Notes: generated by a model from the sequence alone, not told the origin. A stretch of DNA of 39,204 bases from Azoarcus sp. (GCA_031276015.1 JAISNX010000183.1:1-39204), one strand, 5' to 3'. Counted from the first letter of the stretch, positions 26,521-35,358 are shown. Numbers and translations: made by a program.

Positions 26521-27644
26521 ACACCGATACCCAAACGCGCCGGACAATCGCGGTTGTCGACGACAATGTGACCAACCTGAAGATCGCCCGCAACATGCTC
26601 GACGAGCATTACAACACTTACGCCATACCTTCGGCCAAAGTGCTATTTGAATTGCTGAAGAAAGTCATGCCCGATCTCATTCTCCTCGACATCGAAATGC
26701 CGGAAATGAGCGGATACGAAGCCATCAGGAAATTGAAGGCCGACGAACGCCTGCGCCGAATCCCCGTCATTTTCCTGACCTCCCGGAACGACGAGGGAAG
26801 CGAACTGGAAGGGCTTTCGCTCGGAGCCATAGACTACGTCACCAAACCGTTTTCCGCCGCTCTGTTGCAGAAGCGGATCGACAATCACCTGCTGATTGCC
26901 GCGCAGGAAAGACGGCTGGAGGACTACAACAAAAACCTGACGAAAATGGTCGAGGAAAAAACCGAGCAAATCCTCAACATGCAATTCGGCATTTTGAACG
27001 TCATTGCCGAACTGGTCGAATTCCGGGACAAGAAAACCGGTGGTCACATTTGGCGCACGCAGCAGTATTTGAACCTTCTCGTCAAGCAGATGCTGAAGGA
27101 CGGCATCTACAGCGACGAAATTTCGCAATGGGATTTACGGTTCCTGATCCCCTCGGCGCAGCTTCACGATGTCGGCAAGATCGCCATCAGCGACGCGATC
27201 CTGAACAAACCGGGCAAGCTGACGAAAGAAGAATTCGACATCATGAAAACCCACGTCAACCGCGGCGTGGAAGCCATCGAAGTCATCGAGCACGAAACGC
27301 AGGCGCACAGCTTCCTGAAGCATGCCAAGTGTTTTGCGGGCTATCACCACGAGAAATGGGACGGCTCGGGCTATCCGAACAATCTTGCCGGTGAAAACAT
27401 ACCGCTGCAAGGCAGGATGATGGCCATTGCCGACGTCTACGACGCGCTCATTTCCGCGCGTCCCTATAAAGAACCCATGCCGCTGGACGTGGCGAAATCC
27501 ATCATTCTTGAGGGCGAGGGCACGCATTTCGACCCGGCGCTCATCGGTGTATTCCGCAACGTCGCGGACGGCTTCGAGGAAGTTGCCATCAACCATCGCG
27601 GCATGAGCGACTCCTTCATCTTCAAATGGGGCGATCCGGCATGA
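26517..27644 (+). CDS. Response regulator with HD-GYP c-di-GMP phosphodiesterase domain
   Basis: This is a 375-residue protein. Residues ~10-125 form a receiver with phospho-Asp ~58 (LILLDIEMPEMSGYEA) and the conserved Thr/Lys region (FLTSRND, YVTKPF). A short coiled linker leads to an HD-GYP domain with LHDVGKIAI (HD at ~217-218), an HVNRG helix and HHEKWDGSGYP ending near residue 287. The full metal and GYP signatures suggest an active enzyme hydrolysing c-di-GMP to pGpG/GMP. It overlaps the hybrid kinase upstream and the binding-protein gene downstream by ATGA, so the three are translationally coupled. Phosphorylation by the neighbouring Hpt domain is inferred. Confidence 0.93.
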   Translation: MNTDTQTRRTIAVVDDNVTNLKIARNMLDEHYNTYAIPSAKVLFELLKKVMPDLILLDIEMPEMSGYEAIRKLKADERLRRIPVIFLTSRNDEGSELEGLSLGAIDYVTKPFSAALLQKRIDNHLLIAAQERRLEDYNKNLTKMVEEKTEQILNMQFGILNVIAELVEFRDKKTGGHIWRTQQYLNLLVKQMLKDGIYSDEISQWDLRFLIPSAQLHDVGKIAISDAILNKPGKLTKEEFDIMKTHVNRGVEAIEVIEHETQAHSFLKHAKCFAGYHHEKWDGSGYPNNLAGENIPLQGRMMAIADVYDALISARPYKEPMPLDVAKSIILEGEGTHFDPALIGVFRNVADGFEEVAINHRGMSDSFIFKWGDPA

Positions 27645-28633
27645 ACACGCGAGTCGCCACGGCGCTACTGACGCTTGCCGCCGTTTTTTGCTTTCTGCCG
27701 CCGGAGACGGCCAATGCGCAAGAAGCGGCCATCGTACAAAACGACGATCCGTCCGGCGACGCGGCAGACACCGTAATCGAACCGGCGGAAACCCTGGAAA
27801 AAATCAGGCAGCGCGGCGTGATCGTCATCGGATACCGTTTCTCCAGCATCCCGTTTTCTTACCAGAACGCCACGCACCAGCCGACGGGTTACGCCAAGGA
27901 ACTGTGCGACAGGGTTGTCGACACGATCAGAAAAGAATTCCGTTTGCCGAAATTGAAGATCGTCTATCAGCCGGTACCGGCCTCGGACCGTATTCCCATG
28001 CTGCAAAACGGCGGCATCGACCTGGAATGCGGTTCCACGACCATCACGGCGGAACGCGAGAAACAGGTCGACTTTTCCCTGCCCTATTTCATTTCCAACA
28101 TCCGCCTGCTCACGCGAAAGGCTTACCAGATCCGGGATTTGCGCGACCTGGCGAATAAAACCATCGTTTTCACGGCGGGCACGACCGCCGAACGGATCAT
28201 TGCGGAAAAGCTGGATGTCGAGCACAACAACATCACGGTCTTGCAGGGCAAGACGCATTCGGATTCTTTCCTGATGGTCAGGATAGGCCGCGCCATGGCC
28301 TATGTCATAGACGACACCCTGCTGGTGGGGATGATCGCCAATGCGCGAGACCCCAACGCCTACGAGATCGTCGGCCCGTCCCTGAGCAGCGAACATTACG
28401 CGATCATGATGCGCAAGGAAGATGGCTCGCTGAAGGCTGCCGTCAACGAGGCGCTCATGCGCATCATCGTTTCCGGGGAAATCCAGGAACTGTACGAGCG
28501 CTGGTTCATGCGCCCCATTCCGCCGTTCGGAGCCAACATGAACCTGCCGATGAGCACTGAATTGACGCAGTTCTTCGCCCAGTTGGCGAATGCACGCGAC
28601 GCATCCAAGTCGGCGCGGGGCGCGCGGCCATGA
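27641..28633 (+). CDS. Periplasmic amino-acid-type solute-binding protein (SBP_bac_3)
   Basis: This is a 330-residue exported protein. Residues 1-26 form a signal peptide ending ANAQ. The mature part matches family 3 solute-binding proteins (glutamate/aspartate GltI-like): VIVIGYRFSSIPFSYQN, GYAKELCDRVVDTIRKEF, GGIDLECGSTTITAEREKQVDFSLPY (two adjoining motifs), KTIVFTAGTTAE and GEIQELYERWFM. ATG 27641 overlaps the stop of the HD-GYP gene. No permease or ATPase follows; instead there is a repeat-rich gap. It is therefore likely a ligand sensor that reports to the Cache-type kinase two genes upstream, although use by a distant transporter cannot be excluded. Confidence 0.9.
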   Translation: MNTRVATALLTLAAVFCFLPPETANAQEAAIVQNDDPSGDAADTVIEPAETLEKIRQRGVIVIGYRFSSIPFSYQNATHQPTGYAKELCDRVVDTIRKEFRLPKLKIVYQPVPASDRIPMLQNGGIDLECGSTTITAEREKQVDFSLPYFISNIRLLTRKAYQIRDLRDLANKTIVFTAGTTAERIIAEKLDVEHNNITVLQGKTHSDSFLMVRIGRAMAYVIDDTLLVGMIANARDPNAYEIVGPSLSSEHYAIMMRKEDGSLKAAVNEALMRIIVSGEIQELYERWFMRPIPPFGANMNLPMSTELTQFFAQLANARDASKSARGARP

Positions 28634-28689
28634 GAAGGTGCGCGAGGGGATCAGCCGATTGGCGCGTTTCGGGTTCAAATACTGGCATC

Positions 28690-28765
28690 CGTCATTGCGA
28701 AGCGAAGGTGAAGCAATCCAAAAAACGGGCTGGATTGCTGCGGCGCTACGCGCCTCGCAATGACG
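28690..28765. repeat. Palindromic repeat core, unit A
   Basis: CGTCATTGCGAAGCG at the left and CGCCTCGCAATGACG at the right form an imperfect palindrome around ...GCAATCCA...TGGATTGC.... The core is shared with the MITE-like copies but lacks their terminal repeats. Confidence 0.75.
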
Positions 28766-28817
28766 GGTATTGGGGGCAGTGCGATGTCCCCAACCTTTGC
28801 CAGGATGCCCAAACCTT

Positions 28818-28936
28818 CGTCATTGCGAGGGCCGAAGGCCCGTGGCAATCTAGACAAGCTTGCAGCTTGCTTCGGCGCTTCCAATGGCTGAACTGTTGCA
28901 TGGATTGCCACGGGGCTACGCCCCTCGCAATGACGG
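28818..28936. repeat. Palindromic repeat core, unit B
   Basis: CGTCATTGCGAGGGCCGAAG at the left and CCCCTCGCAATGACGG at the right enclose GTGGCAATC...GGATTGCCAC, with ~40 bp of unrelated sequence in the middle. Confidence 0.75.
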
Positions 28937-28977
28937 GGATAGTCCCGTCGTCGGAGGGCGACGGCGAGTGTTGTAAA

Positions 28978-29065
28978 AAATCAGTGCAGTCATTTCCAAA
29001 AATGACTGCACTGATTTCCAAAAATGACTGCACTGGTTTTTGAAAATGACTGCACTCATTTTCAG
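28978..29065. repeat. Perfect hairpin plus tandem 22-23-bp repeats
   Basis: AAATCAGTGCAGTCATTT (28978-28995) is the exact reverse complement of 29000-29017, leaving a CCAA loop. The right arm is the first of three direct units of 22-23 bp (28998-29019, 29020-29042, 29043-29065), each with AAAATGACTGCACT. The 12-mer ATGACTGCACTG thus occurs in inverted and direct copies. Confidence 0.85.
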
Positions 29066-29132
29066 AGCACTTGCTGCGGACAGGCAAGTGTTTGTTTTAT
29101 ATAAATTTAGACGAACACACCGGATTTCTGCT

Positions 29133-29165
29133 GTGCTACACGCCTCGCCATGACAGGTATAAGGG
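29133..29165. repeat. Right-end fragment of the palindromic repeat core
   Basis: GCTACACGCCTCGCCATGAC with the following GGTAT and a G-rich stretch matches the right end of unit A with a few substitutions; the left half is missing. Confidence 0.55.
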
Positions 29166-29199
29166 GCGCGGTGGGGAATGCGGGCACTGCCCCCGCCAC

Positions 29200-29273
29200 C
29201 GTCATTGCGAGGCCCGAAGGGACGTGGCAATCCATGCGGCCTGTGGACTACCGCGCTTCGCTCCGCAATAACG
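29200..29273. repeat. Palindromic repeat core, unit C
   Basis: CGTCATTGCGAGGCCCGAAG, GTGGCAATCCATGCGG and the degenerate right end CGCTTCGCTCCGCAATAACG reproduce the core of the MITE-like elements, without terminal repeats. Confidence 0.7.
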
Positions 29274-29318
29274 ATAGCGGGGCAGCGCCGCCTTTGAACA
29301 GGCATCCGCCCTGGCGCG

Positions 29319-30314
29319 TCAGAACCCGTCGCTGAGAATCTGGAAACTGAATACCGAAGTGGTCATATCCTCGGGAGCCGCGCCCAGGCCGATGACGCCT
29401 TGCCCGTGCAACACGCAGTTGTCGCGCTTGAGAATCACCGGCTCCGCCTCGCGGCCAAACTTCACCCAGGTGCCGTTACTGCTGAAATCGGTCAGCGTAC
29501 ATTGCCCGCCGATCCACTCGATGCGGGCATGCCGCCTTGAGACCCGACGGTCGTCGATGACCAGGCCGCAATTCTCGGCGCGCCCAATGAGGAGCGCGCC
29601 GTCCGTGGAGAGCAGTTGCACGCGGCGGCCATTCACTTCGAGATCGGCCCTTTGCAGCACGGACATGCTGACGCGCTCATTGAGCAGGCTGAGCGGCGAG
29701 GTGATCGTGGTTTCGGCGCTCTGCCGCCAATCGTAGCGCCAGACCTTGAGCAGACTGGTCTTGCCCTTGATGGCGATGCGGTCGATGCTCGTGCAGAGCG
29801 CCCGTTTCATCTCGGGCAGGCGGGCATACAGCGCCTCGCCGAGGAGAATTTCGTTGGATTCGGCGCGCTCGCCGAGCCGGGCGGCGACATTGACGGCGTC
29901 TCCATAACAATCGCCGTGTTGCTCGATGACCGACCCGTACTCCATGCCCACCTTGAGGCCCAGTTGCATGCGCTCGCGGCCAAGCTGTTCGAGGTTGAAG
30001 TCGTAGAGCACATCGCGGGTGCGGGCGGCGGCATCGACCGCCGCTTCGCCCACCTCGAACAACACCAGCAACCCGTCGCCCAGATACTTGACGACACGCC
30101 CGCCCACGCGGGCGAAATGCTTGCCCAACATCTGGGTACAGCGCGTGATGACCTGCGCCGCCACGGTGTTGCCCCGCGACTCGAACAATTTCGTGCTGCC
30201 GGTCAAATCGGCGAACAGCACCGCCTTTTCCGTCGGAACGGCGGACTCTCCCGCACGATTCGCGCCGCTGTTCGAGATGACATCCATGGAATCGTCAATG
30301 GGCGAAGTTGGCAT
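29319..30314 (-). CDS. Class III adenylate/guanylate cyclase with C-terminal FHA domain
   Basis: This is a 331-residue soluble protein. Residues ~28-210 form a class III nucleotidyl cyclase domain: metal Asp in VLFADLTGSTKLFE, second Asp in KYLGDGLLVLFE, the transition-state region GDAVNVAARLGE, and GLKVGMEYGSV. Residues ~235-325 form an FHA domain with LIGRAENC, VSRRHARIEW and DFSSNGTWV, which binds phosphothreonine partners. The protein should make cAMP (or cGMP) under control of a Thr-phosphorylated partner. ATG 30314 is chosen, with AGGA 8 nt upstream. The flavoenzyme gene ends 50 bp upstream on the same strand, so the two are probably cotranscribed. Confidence 0.9.
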   Translation of the reverse strand: MPTSPIDDSMDVISNSGANRAGESAVPTEKAVLFADLTGSTKLFESRGNTVAAQVITRCTQMLGKHFARVGGRVVKYLGDGLLVLFEVGEAAVDAAARTRDVLYDFNLEQLGRERMQLGLKVGMEYGSVIEQHGDCYGDAVNVAARLGERAESNEILLGEALYARLPEMKRALCTSIDRIAIKGKTSLLKVWRYDWRQSAETTITSPLSLLNERVSMSVLQRADLEVNGRRVQLLSTDGALLIGRAENCGLVIDDRRVSRRHARIEWIGGQCTLTDFSSNGTWVKFGREAEPVILKRDNCVLHGQGVIGLGAAPEDMTTSVFSFQILSDGF

Positions 30315-30363
30315 CGTCGTGTTCCTGTATTGCTTGCTTTCTCGCCGGATTGCTTTGTTGCGT

Positions 30364-31617
30364 TCAACCCGCGGTCGGCAATGCGATCTTGCCGCCGCTG
30401 CTGTATTGGTAATCGTGAAACACATGCTCGGCACTGAGCAAATGATAGCTGCCGTCCGCGTTCCGGAGGCTGGTCTCCTTGAGCCGCCACGTGTAGTGCC
30501 CACATGTCCAGCAATCGAAGTTTCGCATATGGGTACATAGGCAGGTTTTGTCCCACACCTTGACCTTTTGTCCCTCCGCCAGGCCCGCCCGCTCGCGCTC
30601 CCAGGCTTCGGCATACTGGCAATGGCCGGAGCCGTCGAGCAGGTAGCCGAAAGCCTCGCAATTCGGCCGCGCGCCGCTGCCGACCGCCGGACAGCCCCTG
30701 AGCATGCGCATCGGGTAGCCGGTCGGCGAGATGTTATTGACTTCGATCTGCTCCTCGGTCGCCTGGAAATAGGCTTGCTTCACCTCGTCGGGCAGGCCGC
30801 ATTCGTGGGTGACGGTAAACCGGGTTGCCACCTGCACCGCCGCCGCGCCCTGTTCGAGAAAACTCACCGCATTGTCGCCGGTGAAGATGCCGCCGGCGGG
30901 GATCAGCGGGATGTCGAGCTGTTCGGCGCGCAGCCAGTCGCGGATTCCCGCCAGGATGGTGACGAGGTCGTACTTCGCCCAGTCCGCGCCGAAGCCGAGA
31001 TGCCCCCCGGCAAGCGGCCCTTCGACCACGATGTAGTCGGGCAGCCGCCCGCTGCGCGCGTTTTTCTTCAGGAAAAGCTGGAGGGCGCGCAAGGACGAAA
31101 CGATGATGCCGAGCTTGACATCCCGGAAGCGCGGATGATCCTGGATCAGCGCGAACGACCCCAGATGCAGCCCGGCGGCCAGCGTGATGCCGTCGATGCC
31201 CGCATCCATCGCCGTGCGCAGCCGCACCCGCAAGGTTTCGCGCGGATTGTTCATCGTCAGCTTTTCCATGCAGTTCACAAAGACCAGGCCGGGGCCGCGC
31301 TTGGCTTCCATGGTCTTGCCGACATGCAAACGGGTTGCCTCCGCGAGCAGGTCGAGATCGAACTGCGCCACCGATTTGTCGAGCAGGTTATCGACGTTGA
31401 ACTTGAATTTTTTCAGCCGATCCTTGACGTAATGCGTGCGATAGCGCCGGTCGGTGACGGTATGCACCATCGCGTCGGAAATATGGCCGATACCGCCCAG
31501 GCGCGCGATCTCCAGCGCCAGCGTGGAGGTCGAAATATCGACCCCCATGCCGCCTACCACGATGGGAACCAGTTCGTGGGAGCCAAGCCGCAGGCGGTAA
31601 TCATCAACACGCTTCAT
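30364..31617 (-). CDS. FMN-dependent nitronate monooxygenase / enoyl reductase-like enzyme with Cys-rich tail
   Basis: This is a 417-residue protein. Residues ~1-330 form a TIM-barrel flavoenzyme of the nitronate monooxygenase (2-nitropropane dioxygenase/FabK-like) family: PIVVGGMGVDIST, GGIGHISDAM, VVEGPLAGGHLGFG (the catalytic His region), IPLIPAGGIFTGDNAV and GAAAVQVATRF. The last ~90 residues are an extension rich in Cys, including a C-x-C-x7-C-x2-C array in KTCLCTHMRNFDCWTCGH, suggestive of a bound metal or Fe-S centre. Exact substrate unknown. The FHA-cyclase gene follows 50 bp downstream. Its leader contains GATAAT (31652-31647 on the minus strand) as a possible -10. Confidence 0.85.
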   Translation of the reverse strand: MKRVDDYRLRLGSHELVPIVVGGMGVDISTSTLALEIARLGGIGHISDAMVHTVTDRRYRTHYVKDRLKKFKFNVDNLLDKSVAQFDLDLLAEATRLHVGKTMEAKRGPGLVFVNCMEKLTMNNPRETLRVRLRTAMDAGIDGITLAAGLHLGSFALIQDHPRFRDVKLGIIVSSLRALQLFLKKNARSGRLPDYIVVEGPLAGGHLGFGADWAKYDLVTILAGIRDWLRAEQLDIPLIPAGGIFTGDNAVSFLEQGAAAVQVATRFTVTHECGLPDEVKQAYFQATEEQIEVNNISPTGYPMRMLRGCPAVGSGARPNCEAFGYLLDGSGHCQYAEAWERERAGLAEGQKVKVWDKTCLCTHMRNFDCWTCGHYTWRLKETSLRNADGSYHLLSAEHVFHDYQYSSGGKIALPTAG

Positions 31618-31646
31618 TAGCCATATCCGTTCTGACGCGGGCCGCC

Positions 31647-31652
31647 ATTATC
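31647..31652 (-). promoter_or_regulatory. Possible -10 element of the flavoenzyme gene
   Basis: GATAAT on the minus strand, 30 nt before ATG 31617; no convincing -35 is seen. Confidence 0.3.
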
Positions 31653-31698
31653 GCCTAGTGCCGCCATCCGTGCACTCCGGCACCGCTGCCCGCGCAAA

Positions 31699-33543
31699 TT
31701 ACTCAACGGTTACGCTCTTGGCGAGATTGCGCGGTTTATCGACATCCGTCCCGCGCACCAAGGCCACATGATAGGCGAGCAATTGCAGCGGTACGACGTG
31801 CAACACCGGCGACAACATGCCATAGTGCTCAGGCATGCGCAGGATGTGCACGTTTTCGGAGCCGCCGATTTCGCCGCCCGCGTCGGCAAACACATAAAGC
31901 TCGCCGCCGCGGGCGCGGACTTCCTGCAAGTTGGATTTGAGCTTTTCCAATAGTTCATCGGCGGGCGAAACCGCGATGACCGGCATGCGTCCATCGACCA
32001 ACGCAAGCGGCCCGTGCTTGAGTTCGCCCGCGGCATAAGCTTCTGCGTGAATATACGATATTTCCTTGAGTTTGAGCGCGCCTTCCATGGCAATCGGCCA
32101 ATGCTGGCCGCGCCCGAGAAACAGCGCGTGCTCCTTGTCCGCGAAACGCTGCGCCCACTGCGCGATGCCGGGTTCGAGTTCGAGCACTTTCCGCAGCGCG
32201 AGCGGCAGGTGGCGCAGGGCCGCCAGATGACGCTCCGCCACATCGGGCGCGAGCTTCCCGCCGAGCCTGGCCAACACCAGGGTGAGCAGCGCGAACGCCG
32301 CCAGTTGGGTCGTGAATGCCTTGGTCGAAGCCACCCCGATCTCCGGGCCTGCGCGGGTGATGAAGCGCAGCGCCGCCTCGCGCACGATGGCCGATTCCGG
32401 CACATTGCAGATCGCCAGCGTGCGCAGCATGCCCAGGGAACGCGCGTACTTGAGCGCGGCCAGCGTATCGGCGGTTTCGCCGGACTGCGACACCGCCACC
32501 ACCAGCGTATCGTCGCTGGCGACCGGCTTGCGGTAACGATATTCGCTGGCGATGTCTACCGCACAAGGCAGCCCCGCCAGCGCCTCCAGCCAGTAGCGCG
32601 CCACCAGCCCCGCGTGATAACTGGTGCCACAGGCGAGAATCTGCACCCGGCGCACCCCGGCGAAAACCCCCTCCGCCTCCGCGCCGAAAAACTGTGGCGA
32701 CACCACGCCGCCGCCCGTCACCAGCCCGAGCGTATTGGCGAGCGCCTCCGGCTGCTCGAAGATTTCCTTCTGCATGAAATGGCGGTACGGCCCCAGTTCC
32801 ACCGCATCGGCGGCGAGGCTGGAGACATGCACCGCGCGTTCCACCGCGCCGCCGTCGGCGCGCACGACGCGGTAGCCGTCGCGGCGCAACTCGGCGAGAT
32901 CGCCTTCTTCCAGATACACCACCCTGCGCGTCACCTGAAGGAGCGCCGCGGCGTCGGAGGCGGCATAACAGCCCTCGTCGCCGATGCCCAGCAGCAAGGG
33001 CGAGCCGCGCCGTGCCACCACCGCCCGCGACGGATCGGAAGCCGAAATCACCCCGAGCGCGTAAGCACCTTGCAGTTCGGCAACGGCCAGGCGCACGGCT
33101 TCGAGCAGATCGCCCGCCTCGCGCAAGCTGCTGTGGATCAGATGCGCGACAACCTCGGTATCGGTATCGGAAACGAACACATAGCCCCGTGCCCGCAAGG
33201 CGGCCCTGAGCGTCTCGAAATTCTCGATGATGCCGTTATGCACCACGGCCACGCCTTCCGACACATGCGGATGCGCGTTGCACTCCGACGGCTCGCCGTG
33301 GGTAGCCCATCGCGTATGGGCAACGCCCAGCGAAGCCGACAGCTGCCGTGCCTCCACCTTTGCCGCCAGTTCGGCGACGCGCCCACAGGCCCGCAGGCGC
33401 ACGAGTTCGCCGCCATCCGTGCCTTCCGCGCCCGCCACGGCCAGCCCCGCCGAGTCATAGCCGCGATATTCCAGCCTCCGCAAACCTTCGAGCAGAACGG
33501 GGACGACGTTGCGGTTGGCAATGGCAGTAACGATGCCGCACAT
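31699..33543 (-). CDS. glmS: Glutamine--fructose-6-phosphate aminotransferase (isomerizing)
   Basis: This 614-residue enzyme makes glucosamine-6-phosphate from fructose-6-phosphate and glutamine, the committed step to UDP-GlcNAc. The N-terminal class II amidotransferase has nucleophile Cys2 ([12 protein letters not shown]), [15 protein letters not shown] and [19 protein letters not shown]. Two SIS domains follow ([49 protein letters not shown]) and the chain ends [11 protein letters not shown], a conserved C-terminus. It starts 36 bp after the glmU stop, forming a glmU-glmS operon. No glmS ribozyme is seen and none is expected in proteobacteria. Confidence 0.98.
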   Translation of the reverse strand: MCGIVTAIANRNVVPVLLEGLRRLEYRGYDSAGLAVAGAEGTDGGELVRLRACGRVAELAAKVEARQLSASLGVAHTRWATHGEPSECNAHPHVSEGVAVVHNGIIENFETLRAALRARGYVFVSDTDTEVVAHLIHSSLREAGDLLEAVRLAVAELQGAYALGVISASDPSRAVVARRGSPLLLGIGDEGCYAASDAAALLQVTRRVVYLEEGDLAELRRDGYRVVRADGGAVERAVHVSSLAADAVELGPYRHFMQKEIFEQPEALANTLGLVTGGGVVSPQFFGAEAEGVFAGVRRVQILACGTSYHAGLVARYWLEALAGLPCAVDIASEYRYRKPVASDDTLVVAVSQSGETADTLAALKYARSLGMLRTLAICNVPESAIVREAALRFITRAGPEIGVASTKAFTTQLAAFALLTLVLARLGGKLAPDVAERHLAALRHLPLALRKVLELEPGIAQWAQRFADKEHALFLGRGQHWPIAMEGALKLKEISYIHAEAYAAGELKHGPLALVDGRMPVIAVSPADELLEKLKSNLQEVRARGGELYVFADAGGEIGGSENVHILRMPEHYGMLSPVLHVVPLQLLAYHVALVRGTDVDKPRNLAKSVTVE

Positions 33544-33579
33544 GCGAATTCTCCTGGAAGCGACGCGGACGAAACCGGA

Positions 33580-34935
33580 TCAGACCTTCTTTTCCGGTCG
33601 CGTCCAGGCCGCGTAACTCTGCTGGCGGGCGCGGGAAACCGTGAGTTGTCCGGGCGGCGCGTCGCGGGTCAGGGTCGTGCCCGCGCCAAGCGTTGCGCCC
33701 TGTCCAACCCGCACGGGTGCCACCAGTTGCGTATCGGAGCCGATGAAAACATCGTCGCCGATCTCGGTGCGATACTTATTGGCACCATCGTAATTACAAG
33801 TGATGACGCCCGCGCCGATATTGACCCGCGCGCCGACATCCGCATCCCCCACATAAGCCAGGTGGTTCGCCTTGGAACCTTCGGCGACCTTGCTGTTCTT
33901 GACCTCGACGAAATTGCCCACATGCACGCCGTTGCCGAGCACCGTTCCCGGGCGGATGCGGGCATACGGGCCGACCACGCACGCCTCGCCCACCGTCGCG
34001 CCATCGAGATGCGAAAACGGTGCCACGCGAGACCCCGCGCCGATCCGGACATCGCGCAACACACAGTGCGCACCGACCACGACGCCGTCGCCCAGTTCGA
34101 CCTGCCCCTCGAACACGCAATCGACGTCGATTTCCACATCGCGCCCGCACAGCAGTTCGCCGCGCACATCGAAGCGCGCCGGATCGGCGAGCGTCACGCC
34201 GTCGTCCAGCAGCCTGCGCGCGGCGCGCGCCTGGTAAACCCGTTCAATGGCGGCGAGTTGTGCCTTGCTGTTGACGCCCAGGGTCTCGTCGACATCGTCG
34301 GGCGCGGCGGTGACGACCTCGACGCCCGCCTCGACCGCGAGGCCCACGATGTCGGTAAGGTAATACTCGCCCTGGGCATTGGCGTTGCCGACGCGGGCCA
34401 GCCAGTCGCGCAGCTTCTCCGTCGGCGCGACGAGGATGCCGGTATTGATCTCGCGCACATGGCGTTCCGCCTTGGTCGCGTCTTTCTCCTCCACGATGCG
34501 CGTCACGCGGCCATCGGCATCGCGTAGGATGCGGCCATAGCCGGACGGATCGTCCAGCGCCACCGTGAGCAGGGCCAGCCGTTCCCGCCCTGCCGCCGCA
34601 AGCAGCCTCGCCAGCGTGGGCGCGCCGATCAAGGGCACGTCGCCATAGAGCACCAGCGTCCGCTCGCCGCCCAGGTACGGCAAAGCCTGCCGCACGGCGT
34701 GGCCGGTGCCGAGTTGGGCGCTTTGCGCCACCCAGACAATATCGGACGCATCGAACCGGGCGCGCACCGCTTCGCCGCCATGCCCATACACCACGCAAAT
34801 CCGCCGTGGATCGAGCACGCGGGCGCTCGCCAGCACATGCGCCAGCAAGGGCTTGCCAGCGAGCGGTTGCAGAACCTTGGGCAGGGCGGAGCGCATGCGT
34901 TTGCCTTGCCCCGCGGCGAGAATCACGACTTCCAT
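33580..34935 (-). CDS. glmU: Bifunctional GlmU: GlcN-1-P acetyltransferase / GlcNAc-1-P uridyltransferase
   Basis: This is a 451-residue enzyme. The N-terminal uridyltransferase begins [20 protein letters not shown] and contains QLGTGHAV and LYGDVPLI. The C-terminal left-handed beta-helix acetyltransferase contains [30 protein letters not shown] and [11 protein letters not shown]. It completes UDP-GlcNAc synthesis for peptidoglycan and LPS. ATG 34935 is the correct start; the open frame upstream lacks family sequence. An extended -10 (TGCTAGAAT on the minus strand) lies about 27 nt upstream. glmS follows directly. Confidence 0.97.
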   Translation of the reverse strand: MEVVILAAGQGKRMRSALPKVLQPLAGKPLLAHVLASARVLDPRRICVVYGHGGEAVRARFDASDIVWVAQSAQLGTGHAVRQALPYLGGERTLVLYGDVPLIGAPTLARLLAAAGRERLALLTVALDDPSGYGRILRDADGRVTRIVEEKDATKAERHVREINTGILVAPTEKLRDWLARVGNANAQGEYYLTDIVGLAVEAGVEVVTAAPDDVDETLGVNSKAQLAAIERVYQARAARRLLDDGVTLADPARFDVRGELLCGRDVEIDVDCVFEGQVELGDGVVVGAHCVLRDVRIGAGSRVAPFSHLDGATVGEACVVGPYARIRPGTVLGNGVHVGNFVEVKNSKVAEGSKANHLAYVGDADVGARVNIGAGVITCNYDGANKYRTEIGDDVFIGSDTQLVAPVRVGQGATLGAGTTLTRDAPPGQLTVSRARQQSYAAWTRPEKKV

Positions 34936-34961
34936 AAAGCGTTCCAGAAAGAAACCGCGCG

Positions 34962-34970
34962 ATTCTAGCA
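34962..34970 (-). promoter_or_regulatory. Extended -10 promoter of glmU-glmS
   Basis: The minus strand reads TGCTAGAAT, i.e. TGN plus TAGAAT, with an expected transcription start near 34955 and a ~20-nt leader. No -35 is evident, as is allowed for extended -10 promoters. Confidence 0.5.
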
Positions 34971-35182
34971 TGTGGGAAATAGCCGCCGCCCCGTCCGCGA
35001 CGGCGCGTGCGTTCCTTCCCTTTTCGCGGATATTTCCCGGAAAACGTGGATCGCCCGCCCGCCCCGTGGCGGCGAATAAACCATCATCTTCCGTAAAACC
35101 CGACACATGCGGTAATCTTCGCTCCCGGAACATGACCGAGGCGTTGCCATGCCACGCAAGCGGCGTTCCGGTTCGCCCCGTT

Positions 35183-35320
35183 TAGAGCAGATTGACAAAT
35201 TGAAGCCCAAAGAGAACCGCCGTCATTGCGGGGCCAGTAGGGCCGTGGCAATCCAGTAAGCCGCATGGATTGCCACGCCGCTTCGCTCCTCGCAGTGACG
35301 ATCGGTTTTACATGAGCCTC
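35183..35320 (+). repeat. MITE-like element, copy 3 (right end missing)
   Basis: The left end TAGAGCAGATTGACAAATTG and the interior through ACATGAGCCTC match copy 1 in the same orientation. The final ~18-20 bp with the right terminal inverted repeat are absent. The break lies ~40 bp before the Mla operon start. Confidence 0.8.
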
Positions 35321-35358
35321 AACCAGACGGCGATTCCCGATTGGAGAGTAAAACCCGC

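Larger units (their letters stand above)
28634..29318. other. Gene-free, repeat-rich region
   Basis: These ~685 bp separate two convergent gene sets. They hold several copies of the CGTCATTGCGAGG/CCTCGCAATGACG palindromic core, a perfect 40-nt hairpin with attached tandem repeats and an AT-rich patch (29085-29125). Short frames on both strands are made of repeat sequence and are not called genes. Confidence 0.75.
34936..35358. other. Divergent intergenic region between glmU and the Mla-type operon
   Basis: These ~420 bp contain the glmU promoter and, next to the Mla operon, copy 3 of the MITE-like element. No credible gene is present in 34970-35180. Confidence 0.6.

Noticed and set aside
24100-26547. 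815-codon minus-strand open frame
   Set aside because: Antisense to the hybrid histidine kinase, which has every expected motif on the plus strand.
28978-29065. Possible CRISPR array
   Set aside because: The direct units abut with no spacers, and there are too few units; no cas gene is in the window.
32014-34527. 837-codon plus-strand open frame
   Set aside because: Antisense to glmS and glmU, both unambiguous.
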